A stretch of 28,142 nucleotides of DNA from a virus. Positions within the stretch are counted from its first letter, which is position 1. Each line of letters opens with the position of its first letter. The stretch spans positions 1 through 28,142 of IMG/VR virus record IMGVR_UViG_3300010885_070806; one strand, 5' to 3'. Both the position numbers and the translations under genes were made by a program. The notes beneath the pieces were generated by a model. The model saw only the letters and a program-made list of their open reading frames with translations. It ran no database searches and had not been told where the DNA came from. Of this stretch, positions 22,429 to 28,142 are shown in pieces.

Positions 22429-23220
22429 ATGTCGCGTATTAAACGGAACACTACTGGCGGTAAAGCTGTTGGAGGGGGCGCTCTTGCCCCTAACACTAAA
22501 CGTACTAATAGTACATTTCAAGTTGATGCCTATTCTCGCGGCGGGGGGTCAACTCCAGTCTCTGTTCAGTACTTGATAATTGGCGGCGGCGCGGCTGGCG
22601 GTGGCGGTGATAGCCCTCACGGAAACGGCGGTGGCGGTGGAGGTGCTGGCGGTCACTCAACAGGTACTTATACTGAACTTGAAAAGGGAACGAATTTTGC
22701 AGTGATAGTTGGTGGTACTAGTTCTTTAAGCCGATTTACGGGTCCTACAACAGTTACCGCTAATGCTGGCACCGCAGGTAATGGTGGAGGCCCAGGGTAT
22801 TCTGGTTCAGGCGGTGCGTCAGGTGCTGGATACGGCGGTGGTGGTGGCACTCAGTATTCTGGTGGAGGTGGCGGTGGCACTGGTGGTAATGGTGCTTCTG
22901 GGCACTCAGGTGAATACGGTGCTAGCGGCGGTGGTGCTGCAAGCAGTTCAATTACTGGTAGTTCCGTAGCGCGAGGCGGAGGAGGAGGCGGTGGTGGCTT
23001 TTATGGAAGCGGTGGCGCAGGTGGTAGCGGACCTGGTACTGGTAGTAGTTCTTCACGAAACGGGAACATAGGAGGCGCTCAGGGTGGTGCAATCTTTTTA
23101 AGATTTGCTAATGATTCCGTAATTACGGTAGGTGCTGGACTTACTTCTTCTTCTGCTGCCGATGGTTCTTTCACCGTTGTTACGATTAACGCTGGTAGCG
23201 GCAATGTAAGTTGGGCATAA
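22429..23220 (+). CDS. glycine-rich tail fibre adhesin, copy 3
   Basis: This 263-residue protein starts MSRIKRNTTGGKAVGGGALAPNT; a basic N-terminal segment is followed by VQYLIIGGGAAGGGGD and dense Gly tracts. SSSITGSSVARGGGGGGGGF is shared with copy 2, and the end AIFLRFANDSVITVGAGL...TVVTINAGSGNVSWA is shared with copies 1 and 2. The C-terminal GNVSWA and the following TAATGGC match copy 1 at DNA level apart from wobble changes. The predicted role is receptor binding through loops of a polyglycine-II lattice. The ATG has no Shine-Dalgarno sequence and lies three bases after the previous stop. Confidence 0.86.
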   Translation: MSRIKRNTTGGKAVGGGALAPNTKRTNSTFQVDAYSRGGGSTPVSVQYLIIGGGAAGGGGDSPHGNGGGGGGAGGHSTGTYTELEKGTNFAVIVGGTSSLSRFTGPTTVTANAGTAGNGGGPGYSGSGGASGAGYGGGGGTQYSGGGGGGTGGNGASGHSGEYGASGGGAASSSITGSSVARGGGGGGGGFYGSGGAGGSGPGTGSSSSRNGNIGGAQGGAIFLRFANDSVITVGAGLTSSSAADGSFTVVTINAGSGNVSWA

Positions 23221-23627
23221 TGGCACATTACGCATTTTTGGATTCAAACAATATTGTTGTTTCAACGATTAAAGGAGTTGATGAAACAGAAACGCAGATT
23301 GATAACGGCGTTGAGGTTGGCGGTTCAACAGAAGCGTGGGAAGCGTTTTACGCAGCACAACCCTGGAATGCAGGCATGACTTGTAAGCGCACTTCAATCA
23401 CTAACAGTTTTCGCAAGCAATACGCAATTCCTGGTTTTACCTATGACCCTGTGAACGATGTTTTTATTGCACCACAACCTCATCCGTCTAAGGTTCTTAA
23501 TGAAAACTTTGATTGGGTACCACCAACGCCAATGCCAACAGAGGATATAAGTCCTCAAAATTGGTATTGGGACCCAGACACAGAGATATGGCGAGGCGTT
23601 ACCCCTATCGTTATACCCGAGCAATAG
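23220..23627 (+). CDS. MAHYAFLD-type fibre-associated protein, copy 2
   Basis: I start at the ATG at 23220, which overlaps the adhesin stop in TAATGG, not at the in-frame TTG nine bases upstream. The 135-residue protein reads MAHYAFLDSNNIVVSTIKGVDE, then TCKRTSITNSFRKQYAIPGFTYDPVNDVFIAPQPHPSKVL. It aligns with copy 1 at the opening, the TCKRTS segment and the F-I/Y-APQP segment. It is longer in the middle (EVGGSTEAWEAFYAAQPWNAGM). It closes the fibre region. Being coupled to the adhesin suggests that it assists or caps it, but that is inference. Confidence 0.8.
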   Translation: MAHYAFLDSNNIVVSTIKGVDETETQIDNGVEVGGSTEAWEAFYAAQPWNAGMTCKRTSITNSFRKQYAIPGFTYDPVNDVFIAPQPHPSKVLNENFDWVPPTPMPTEDISPQNWYWDPDTEIWRGVTPIVIPEQ

Positions 23628-23640
23628 ATTCAATAAACCA

Positions 23641-23651
23641 CTAGTATACTT
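23641..23651 (+). promoter_or_regulatory. leaderless-type promoter element before the oxygenase-halogenase cassette
   Basis: TATACT (23645-23650) lies four bases before the GTG at 23655 with no ribosome-binding site. The flanking CTAGTATACTT recurs at 1779-1790 near the divergent control region. No convincing -35 is visible, so control by a phage factor is possible. Confidence 0.45.
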
Positions 23652-23654
23652 GTT

Positions 23655-24263
23655 GTGAAAATAACAATTCCTAATAAAAAAGCACCAGTGATTTTGGTAA
23701 GTGATTTGTATAGTCAGTCAGAACTTGAACAAATGTTTTTTGAAATAAACTCTCTTTGTAGTCATCAACTTGATCCTGAACAAACAGGTGGTAGTAAGGT
23801 TAATAACATATTGCAAAAAAATACAAAAGGATTGTTTTTAGATACACATTATAAAGAGAACAGACACCTCTCTAAGTGTTTAAAATTCAATCGTAAAATC
23901 TTTATTGAAGAAAACATGATTGCTTTTGAAAAAGCGATGCCTTGTTTTTCTTTATTAGCTACTAGTAGTAAAGATACAACTTTACTAACCTGGTATGGCG
24001 ATAAAACCTTTTACAAACCCCATCGTGATACTTGTAGCGTAACTTGTTTAACATATTTTATTCCCGAACAGGATTCTTTTTCAGGGGGTTTGTTAGTTTT
24101 TGATGATTTTGATTTAAAAATAAAACCTGAAAACGGGCTAATTGTATTGATGTTAGGAAGTTTGAAACATAGCGTTACTGTAGTGAATACTTTAATTAAA
24201 GATAAAAAAACACCAAGGATCGTTATGTCACAATTTATTTGTCACGAGGACCGTGCTTCATGA
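23655..24263 (+). CDS. 2OG-Fe(II) oxygenase 1
   Basis: This 202-residue protein has the 2-oxoglutarate/iron dioxygenase core. H123 and D125 in KPHRDTC, H172 in SLKHSVT and R188 in TPRIVM are the expected two-His-one-carboxylate iron site and the 2-oxoglutarate-binding Arg. The strand-turn SGGLLVFDDFDLKIKPENGLIVL is typical of the prolyl-hydroxylase-like branch. It starts with GTG directly behind a TATACT box. The stop overlaps the next start (ATGA). The enzyme would hydroxylate a protein or small-molecule substrate that cannot be read from sequence; the neighbouring halogenase and oxygenases suggest a shared substrate. Confidence 0.85.
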   Translation: MKITIPNKKAPVILVSDLYSQSELEQMFFEINSLCSHQLDPEQTGGSKVNNILQKNTKGLFLDTHYKENRHLSKCLKFNRKIFIEENMIAFEKAMPCFSLLATSSKDTTLLTWYGDKTFYKPHRDTCSVTCLTYFIPEQDSFSGGLLVFDDFDLKIKPENGLIVLMLGSLKHSVTVVNTLIKDKKTPRIVMSQFICHEDRAS

Positions 24264-24844
24264 CAAATAATAACGGTGATGGCTCGTTGTTTATTCAAAC
24301 AACTTACATTGATGAAAATATTTGTAAAGATTTAATAGAATATTTTGAGAAACACCCCAACCAAGAACCAGGAAAGATATACACTTCAGACATTTTAACT
24401 GTTAATACAAATGTTAAAAACTCTACTGATGTCCATATTACTTCTTTAGATTGTTATGATTCAGCAATAAATAATTATTTAATAGAGCTACAAAACTCAT
24501 TGAATGATTATATTTCAAAGTTTCCTGTATTACAAAAACACAATCAATACACTATTGGAAACGGTTTCAACATACAGCGATATTACCCAAATGAAGCTTA
24601 TTTTCAATGGCATTGTGAAAGAAACAGTTTTCAATCCTCACCAAGATTGTTAGTATTTACAACGTATTTAAATACCGTAAACGATGGTGGAGAAACGGAA
24701 TTTATGTATCAAAATCTAAAAATAAAACCAGAAACTGGGTTGACAGTGATATTTCCAGCAGATTGGATGTACTATCATAGAGGTATCCCCTCAAACACAG
24801 AAACAAAATGGATAGTAACTGGATGGTTTTCTTATGTTAAATAA
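24260..24844 (+). CDS. prolyl 4-hydroxylase-like 2OG-Fe(II) oxygenase 2
   Basis: I start at the ATG at 24260, which overlaps the previous stop and has GAGGA nine bases upstream, giving 194 residues. The core is YPNEAYFQWHCERN with H118 and E120, then LLVFTTYLNTVNDGGETEF, KIKPETGLTVIFPADWMYYHRG with H173, and K183 as the likely 2-oxoglutarate ligand, as in prolyl hydroxylases. The iron-binding motif reads H-x-E instead of the more usual H-x-D. Sequences of this type are common in T4-like cyanophages. The stop overlaps the halogenase start by 11 bases, so expression is coupled. The likely substrate class is protein, by family. Confidence 0.88.
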   Translation: MTNNNGDGSLFIQTTYIDENICKDLIEYFEKHPNQEPGKIYTSDILTVNTNVKNSTDVHITSLDCYDSAINNYLIELQNSLNDYISKFPVLQKHNQYTIGNGFNIQRYYPNEAYFQWHCERNSFQSSPRLLVFTTYLNTVNDGGETEFMYQNLKIKPETGLTVIFPADWMYYHRGIPSNTETKWIVTGWFSYVK

Positions 24845-26426
24845 AATAGTCATAGTAGGCGGAGGCTCTGCTGGTTGGATGACAGCAGCAACACTCATTA
24901 AATCTTTTCCAGATAAAGAAATTTTATTAATTGAATCACCAAACTTTGAAACAATCGGAGTTGGGGAATCAACCGTTGGTTTATTAAGACCATGGATAAA
25001 TTATTTAGATTTAGATGAATCTTCTTTAATTAGAGCAACTGATGCATCTTTAAAATTAAGTATCAAATTTAATAATTTTTATAAAAAAGATTCTGAAGGC
25101 TTTCATTATCCACTTGGTGTTCCATACACAACATTTGGAGAAAACCCATTTGATATTTGGCATAAGAAAAAATATTTTTATCCAGATACTCCGCTTTCTG
25201 ATTTCGTAGATTGCTTGTTCCCAGCAGCAGCGTTATTTGAAGAAAATAAATATTCAGAAAATATTGATGGTCAATTTGATAATTTTAATCCAGAAAGGGA
25301 TGTTGCATACCATTTTGATGCTATAAAGTTTGCTCAATGGCTTAAGAATGATTACTGCCTTCCAAGGGGGGTCACACTAATCCCAAAAACTGTAAAACAC
25401 ATACCAACAAATCATAAGGGTGTTGAAAAGTTAATATTTACAGACGATACAGAAATTACAGCAGATTTATTTATTGATTGCACTGGTTTTAAAAGCATGT
25501 TACTAGAGCAAACTCTAAAAGAACCTTTTGAATCATACGAAGACTTGTTACCAAACAACAGTGCTTGGGCATGCCAAGTTCCATATAAAGATAAAGACCT
25601 AGAAATGCGCCCATACACAGATTGCACCGCGATAGATAATGGTTGGGTTTGGAACACTCCGCTGTACTCAAGAATGGGAACTGGATATGTTTATTCAGAC
25701 AAATTTGTTACTTCGGAACAAGCCCAAGAAGAATTAAAACAACATATTAAGAACAATCTGGTTGTTAAACGAACTGATGAGGAAATAGAAAGCTTTAAGT
25801 TTAAGCATTTAAAATTTAAGATTGGAACGCATGCAAGGATATTTGTTAAGAATGTTGTAGCAATTGGGTTGTCTGCTAGTTTTAATGAGCCAATAGAAGG
25901 CAATGGGTTGTATAGCGTTCATGAATATTTAACACGCTTAATTGCTATTTTAAAACGAAATGATATATCTCAATTTGATAGAGACATGTATAACGTTGCA
26001 TGTCGTAATTTGTTTGATGGTTTTACTGAGTTCATTATCCTGCACTACGCCTTATCTCACAGAGATGATACCCCTTATTGGGAGAGTATTAAGAATAAAC
26101 ATTTTATTGACCGTAATGGAGATCCGTACACTCAGACTCATAAACGTGTTCAAAATTTATATTATTTAGGAAACAATTTTATGAATGAATGGTATCACCC
26201 ATATATAAATGGAGGAGGAGTGTATCTATCTACAGGTATGAACTTATTAATGTGGGACGATTTTAGAATTAGCTCATCAGCGTTAGTATGGGAATATGAC
26301 CCTCTTGAAAACATTAGCGGTGTGGTTAAAACTTATGAGATTAGAAAAGATAAATGGCGAGAAGCGGCTAAAAAAGAATTAACTTTATATCAATACCTTA
26401 AACAAACATATTACAACAAGGAGTAA
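24834..26426 (+). CDS. flavin-dependent tryptophan-halogenase-like enzyme
   Basis: This 530-residue protein matches the tryptophan halogenase family, which uses reduced FAD, oxygen and halide to halogenate aromatic substrates. VIVGGGSAGWMTAATL (FAD-binding GxGxxG, residues 7-20), GVGESTVG (42-49), KLSIKF with K74 and K78, one of which would match the catalytic Lys near residue 79 of PrnA and RebH, and GWVWNTP (270-276, the GWxWxIP-like signature with Thr in place of Ile) are all present. Its length is normal. No flavin reductase is encoded nearby, so the host must supply reduced flavin. A cyanophage relative, VirX1, iodinates many substrates in vitro. The substrate here is unknown; the two oxygenases upstream and one downstream suggest a multi-step tailoring pathway. 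Confidence 0.9.
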   Translation: MLNKIVIVGGGSAGWMTAATLIKSFPDKEILLIESPNFETIGVGESTVGLLRPWINYLDLDESSLIRATDASLKLSIKFNNFYKKDSEGFHYPLGVPYTTFGENPFDIWHKKKYFYPDTPLSDFVDCLFPAAALFEENKYSENIDGQFDNFNPERDVAYHFDAIKFAQWLKNDYCLPRGVTLIPKTVKHIPTNHKGVEKLIFTDDTEITADLFIDCTGFKSMLLEQTLKEPFESYEDLLPNNSAWACQVPYKDKDLEMRPYTDCTAIDNGWVWNTPLYSRMGTGYVYSDKFVTSEQAQEELKQHIKNNLVVKRTDEEIESFKFKHLKFKIGTHARIFVKNVVAIGLSASFNEPIEGNGLYSVHEYLTRLIAILKRNDISQFDRDMYNVACRNLFDGFTEFIILHYALSHRDDTPYWESIKNKHFIDRNGDPYTQTHKRVQNLYYLGNNFMNEWYHPYINGGGVYLSTGMNLLMWDDFRISSSALVWEYDPLENISGVVKTYEIRKDKWREAAKKELTLYQYLKQTYYNKE

Positions 26427-26429
26427 TAA

Positions 26430-27038
26430 ATGATTGTCTATGTAGAGCATTTTTTTTCATACCCTGTAGTCATAATTGATATGGGGGATAAATTAAAAAA
26501 CTTATTTAAACAGCAAAAAATAAGTGCGGAATGGACTGAAAACATTCATGAGCATTGTCATAAAAATTATCAATCAAAATCTCTTGATATATTAAAAGAC
26601 TACCCGGATGAACACGACTTTTTGCTTGATTGTGCTGAAAAATACAAAAACGAAATTTTCAAATGGGACTCTGTAAATTTAAAGATAACTACATCCTGGA
26701 TGACTAAAACAGAACAAAATGGTTTTTCAAAACCCCACTCTCATAAAAATTCATTAATCAGTGGAGTTGCATACGATGACTTGGACGGTCAAGGTCATTT
26801 AGTTTTTCATAACCCCAAGCCTCTACCAATCTTGCCCTGTAGTCCAAGTTCTTTTACACACGAAAATTGCACTGATTATTCAATTGTGCCCGCACCAAAT
26901 CGTTTAGTATTATTTGAAAGCAGTTTAGAACATCATATTGGAAAACACCCAAAAGAAGATACTCGTTTTTCTTTGGCTTTTAATACTTTTCCGACTGGGC
27001 AGGTTGGCGATTTTGATTCTTCTATAAAAATACTATGA
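26430..27038 (+). CDS. 2OG-Fe(II) oxygenase 3 (TIGR02466-like)
   Basis: This 202-residue protein follows the halogenase with AAGGAG seven bases before the ATG. Its pattern is that of the putative 2OG-Fe(II) oxygenase family common in T4-like phages: SWMTKTEQNGFSKPHSHKNS (H103 and H105), SGVAYDDLDGQGHLVFHNP, RLVLFESSLEHHIGKHP (H168 or H169) and DTRFSLAFNTFP with R179. An acidic iron ligand is not obvious next to the HxH, which is usual for this family. It is the last gene of the cassette and is followed by a hairpin. The substrate is unknown; membership in the cassette suggests it acts with the halogenase. Confidence 0.82.
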   Translation: MIVYVEHFFSYPVVIIDMGDKLKNLFKQQKISAEWTENIHEHCHKNYQSKSLDILKDYPDEHDFLLDCAEKYKNEIFKWDSVNLKITTSWMTKTEQNGFSKPHSHKNSLISGVAYDDLDGQGHLVFHNPKPLPILPCSPSSFTHENCTDYSIVPAPNRLVLFESSLEHHIGKHPKEDTRFSLAFNTFPTGQVGDFDSSIKIL

Positions 27039-27044
27039 GACATA

Positions 27045-27063
27045 GGTAGCTGATATTGCTACC
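27045..27063 (+). terminator. weak hairpin at the end of the cassette
   Basis: GGTAGC and GCTACC pair around a seven-base loop (TGATATT) seven bases after the oxygenase stop codon. The downstream sequence is AT-rich (ATTTATCTAAAAAA) but not a clean U tract, so termination would be partial. Confidence 0.4.
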
Positions 27064-27089
27064 ATTTATCTAAAAAATAAATTTTAAAC

Positions 27090-27095
27090 TATAAT
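27090..27095 (+). promoter_or_regulatory. TATAAT -10 candidate before the lipoprotein gene
   Basis: TATAAT ends six bases before the GTG at 27102, again predicting an almost leaderless transcript. No good -35 is seen. Together with the hairpin just upstream it would separate the last operon from the halogenase cassette. Confidence 0.45.
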
Positions 27096-27101
27096 GTAGG
27101 G

Positions 27102-27296
27102 GTGAAAAAGATAACCCGGATTTATATATTTTTATTTACTTTTCTTGCCATAATGTTCCTCACTTCTTGTGGGTATGACGGTAGTTATCGCTACTCATGT
27201 CAAGAGTATGAGAACTGGGAAAACCCAGAATGTAATCCACCTATTTGTGTGCCTAGTGGCACATGCACAGAGGACTTGATCAAGGAGGCCCCGTAA
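27102..27296 (+). CDS. small phage lipoprotein
   Basis: This 64-residue product starts with GTG. It has a lysine-containing start, a hydrophobic helix (IYIFLFTFLAIMFL), and the lipobox LTSC-G with Cys23 as the lipidation site. The mature part, GYDGSYRYSCQEYENWENPECNPPICVPSGTCTEDLIKEAP, has four more cysteines and resembles a short lipoprotein I have seen in marine phages near late genes. It would be membrane-anchored. Being directly coupled to a holin-like gene, it may act in lysis (an outer spanin-like role) or superinfection exclusion; the sequence does not decide. Confidence 0.8.
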   Translation: MKKITRIYIFLFTFLAIMFLTSCGYDGSYRYSCQEYENWENPECNPPICVPSGTCTEDLIKEAP

Positions 27297-27607
27297 TGAG
27301 TTTCTTTAATAAAGAACGATATACATCCGAACAGCTGCATGCCCGAATGATTTTTGGTGTCGCAATTATTTTGGCAGCAGTTTTTGCTATCACGGTTATT
27401 GGTTTTGTATATGCTTTGATGTTTGTTACACAGCCAATCGGTCAACAATCGCCAAACGATTCCGCTTTCATTGATTTGCTCAAAACGCTTACTGTTTTCT
27501 TAACAGGAAGTCTTGGCGGTTTGGTTATGTCTAATGGAATGAAAACAAAAAAATCTGATGAAGATAAAGATGGCAATGGAATCCCAGACCATTTGGAGAA
27601 TCAGTAA
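27296..27607 (+). CDS. holin-like membrane protein with a DxDxDG tail
   Basis: I start at the ATG at 27296, which overlaps the lipoprotein stop (TAATG) and has AAGGAGG seven bases upstream, giving 103 residues. Two helices are clear: FGVAIILAAVFAITVIGFVYALMFV (about 18-42) and LLKTLTVFLTGSLGGLVM (about 61-78). The C-terminal tail DEDKDGNGIPDHLENQ has the acidic DxDxDGxGIPD pattern of calcium-binding thrombospondin type 3 repeats. Size and topology fit a phage holin, and its neighbours fit late functions, but there is no endolysin in the window to confirm a lysis module. Confidence 0.72.
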   Translation: MSFFNKERYTSEQLHARMIFGVAIILAAVFAITVIGFVYALMFVTQPIGQQSPNDSAFIDLLKTLTVFLTGSLGGLVMSNGMKTKKSDEDKDGNGIPDHLENQ

Positions 27608-28011
27608 TGTACGAGTATCGCGTAAAAAAAGTTTTGAAAGTTGTTGATGGGGACACGATTGATGTTGACATTGATTTGGGTTTTGATATTTCTTATTCAC
27701 AGCGTGTTCGTCTTGCCGGTATTGATACACCTGAATCTCGTACAACAGATAAAGCCGAAAAGGTTTTGGGGTTGGAAGTAAAAGATAGATTGAAAAAAGC
27801 AATTGATGCTGCAACAAATATTGTTATCAAAACCGAAAAGCCAGACAGTTCAGAAAAGTATGGTCGTATTTTGGGTTGGGTATTTCTTGATGACAATAAA
27901 GTATCTATCAATCAAACATTGATTGATGAAGGCTATGCGTGGGGCTATATGGGCGAAACAAAAGTTAAAGACTTTGATGCGCTTTTAAAGAAGAGAAATG
28001 GAAAGAAGTAA
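27607..28011 (+). CDS. staphylococcal-nuclease-like (thermonuclease) protein
   Basis: This 134-residue SNase-fold protein has KVVDGDTIDVDIDLGF (calcium-binding Asp pair), QRVRLAGIDTPESR (catalytic Arg in VRLAGIDTPE), a conserved KYGRILGWV (second Arg) and the helical tail LIDEGYAWGY. The expected catalytic Glu is in the TPE segment. It starts in the stop of the holin-like gene (TAATG). It has no signal peptide, so it would act in the cytoplasm, probably breaking down host or competing DNA or recycling nucleotides that feed the ribonucleotide reductase. The stop overlaps another ATG at 28011. Confidence 0.9.
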   Translation: MYEYRVKKVLKVVDGDTIDVDIDLGFDISYSQRVRLAGIDTPESRTTDKAEKVLGLEVKDRLKKAIDAATNIVIKTEKPDSSEKYGRILGWVFLDDNKVSINQTLIDEGYAWGYMGETKVKDFDALLKKRNGKK

Positions 28012-28043
28012 TGAAGGTTTGGATTGACCAAGACTTATGTTGA
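28011..28043 (+). pseudogene. ferredoxin-like N-terminal stub (ten codons)
   Basis: The ATG at 28011 is coupled to the nuclease stop (TAATG), as in the genes before it. The frame reads MKVWIDQDLC and then stops at TGA. This matches the usual start of actinobacterial ferredoxins (M-K/R-V-W-I-D-Q-D-L-C-T-G-D-G), cut exactly at the first cluster cysteine. A second stop follows in frame soon after, so recoding is unlikely. It is a truncated gene, a join, or a chance match over ten residues. Confidence 0.5.
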
Positions 28044-28142
28044 GCGTTCCTGACCACATTGTGAAGCCGCCGTACGCAGAGACTGGCAAGGTCACGCGCT
28101 GGCAGGAATCTGCTGTGAAGTCCCCTGAAATTATTGAACGCA
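28037..28142 (+). CDS. map: methionine aminopeptidase-like N-terminus, partial
   Basis: An ATG at 28037, overlapping the end of the ferredoxin-like stub, opens a frame of 35 codons to the window edge. The product starts MLSVPDHIVKPPYAETG and contains AVKSPEIIER. This resembles the N-terminal extension and the start of the catalytic domain (VKSPEEIERMRxAG) of type I methionine aminopeptidases of Actinobacteria. The enzyme removes the initiator methionine. The catalytic metal ligands lie beyond the edge. The GC content rises sharply here compared with the phage genes. It may be a phage-borne host gene or host sequence joined by assembly or integration. Confidence 0.55.
   Translation, partial: MLSVPDHIVKPPYAETGKVTRWQESAVKSPEIIER

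Noticed and set aside
26430-27038. Flavin reductase partner for the halogenase
   Set aside because: The gene has 2OG-Fe(II) oxygenase motifs and no flavin-binding pattern; no reductase is found in the window.
28041-28043. TGA after the ferredoxin-like stub read as selenocysteine or a recoded codon
   Set aside because: Continuing the frame gives no ferredoxin sequence and meets another TGA within a few codons.

Overview
This window looks like part of the genome of an uncultured aquatic tailed phage (Caudoviricetes). It is AT-rich, tightly packed and mostly transcribed on the + strand. It carries a recognisable head module: PBSX/HK97-type portal, prohead protease with scaffold, and HK97-fold major capsid protein. 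It also carries a class II (B12-dependent) ribonucleotide reductase, many short fibre genes of types common in marine and freshwater phages, and a viral flavin-dependent halogenase. A host among low-GC aquatic Actinomycetota is possible. That rests only on several apparently leaderless promoters with a TATACT -10 and on actinobacterial-looking ferredoxin and methionine aminopeptidase fragments at the right edge, so I hold it loosely. I see no integrase, terminase, tail tube, sheath or tape measure gene here; those must lie outside the window or be absent.

Layout. (1) 1-1844, minus strand: a cysteine-containing DUF5872-like protein cut by the left edge, a zinc-ribbon-like protein, an acidic protein and a two-helix membrane protein, in one overlapping operon. 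(2) 1845-2055: a divergent control region with repeated 17-18 bp AGCATRCTA-type elements. (3) 2056-5328: a small unknown protein, a glycosyltransferase and the ribonucleotide reductase. (4) 5409-10234: the head module. The protease gene also encodes a scaffold and a DUF6321-like insert, and has a strong internal start that could make free scaffold. A stable hairpin follows the capsid gene. (5) 10334-23627: about 13 kb of short structural and fibre genes.

The fibre region is the most distinctive architecture. The same four building blocks recur in shuffled order: an adaptor beginning MAIDFPxSP, a 100-123 residue small beta protein, a large tip (glycine-rich adhesin, S74 tailspike or long fibre), and a small MAHYAFLD protein. 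Three glycine-rich adhesins, at least four small beta proteins, four MAIDFP adaptors and two MAHYAFLD proteins are present, which suggests growth by duplication and exchange of receptor-binding modules.

(6) 23655-27038: an oxidative tailoring cassette with its own leaderless-type promoter: 2OG-Fe(II) oxygenase, prolyl-hydroxylase-like oxygenase, tryptophan-halogenase-like flavoenzyme, and a third 2OG-Fe(II) oxygenase. Its place just after the fibre genes suggests modification of virion proteins or host surface material, but the substrate cannot be read from sequence. (7) 27102-28011: a small lipoprotein, a holin-like membrane protein and a staphylococcal-nuclease-type nuclease, coupled by TAATG junctions. 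(8) 28011-28142: a ten-codon ferredoxin-like stub running into the start of a methionine aminopeptidase, with an abrupt rise in GC (37 of 100 bases before 28040, 56 of 102 after, counted by hand). This is either a real host-derived gene join or an assembly boundary.
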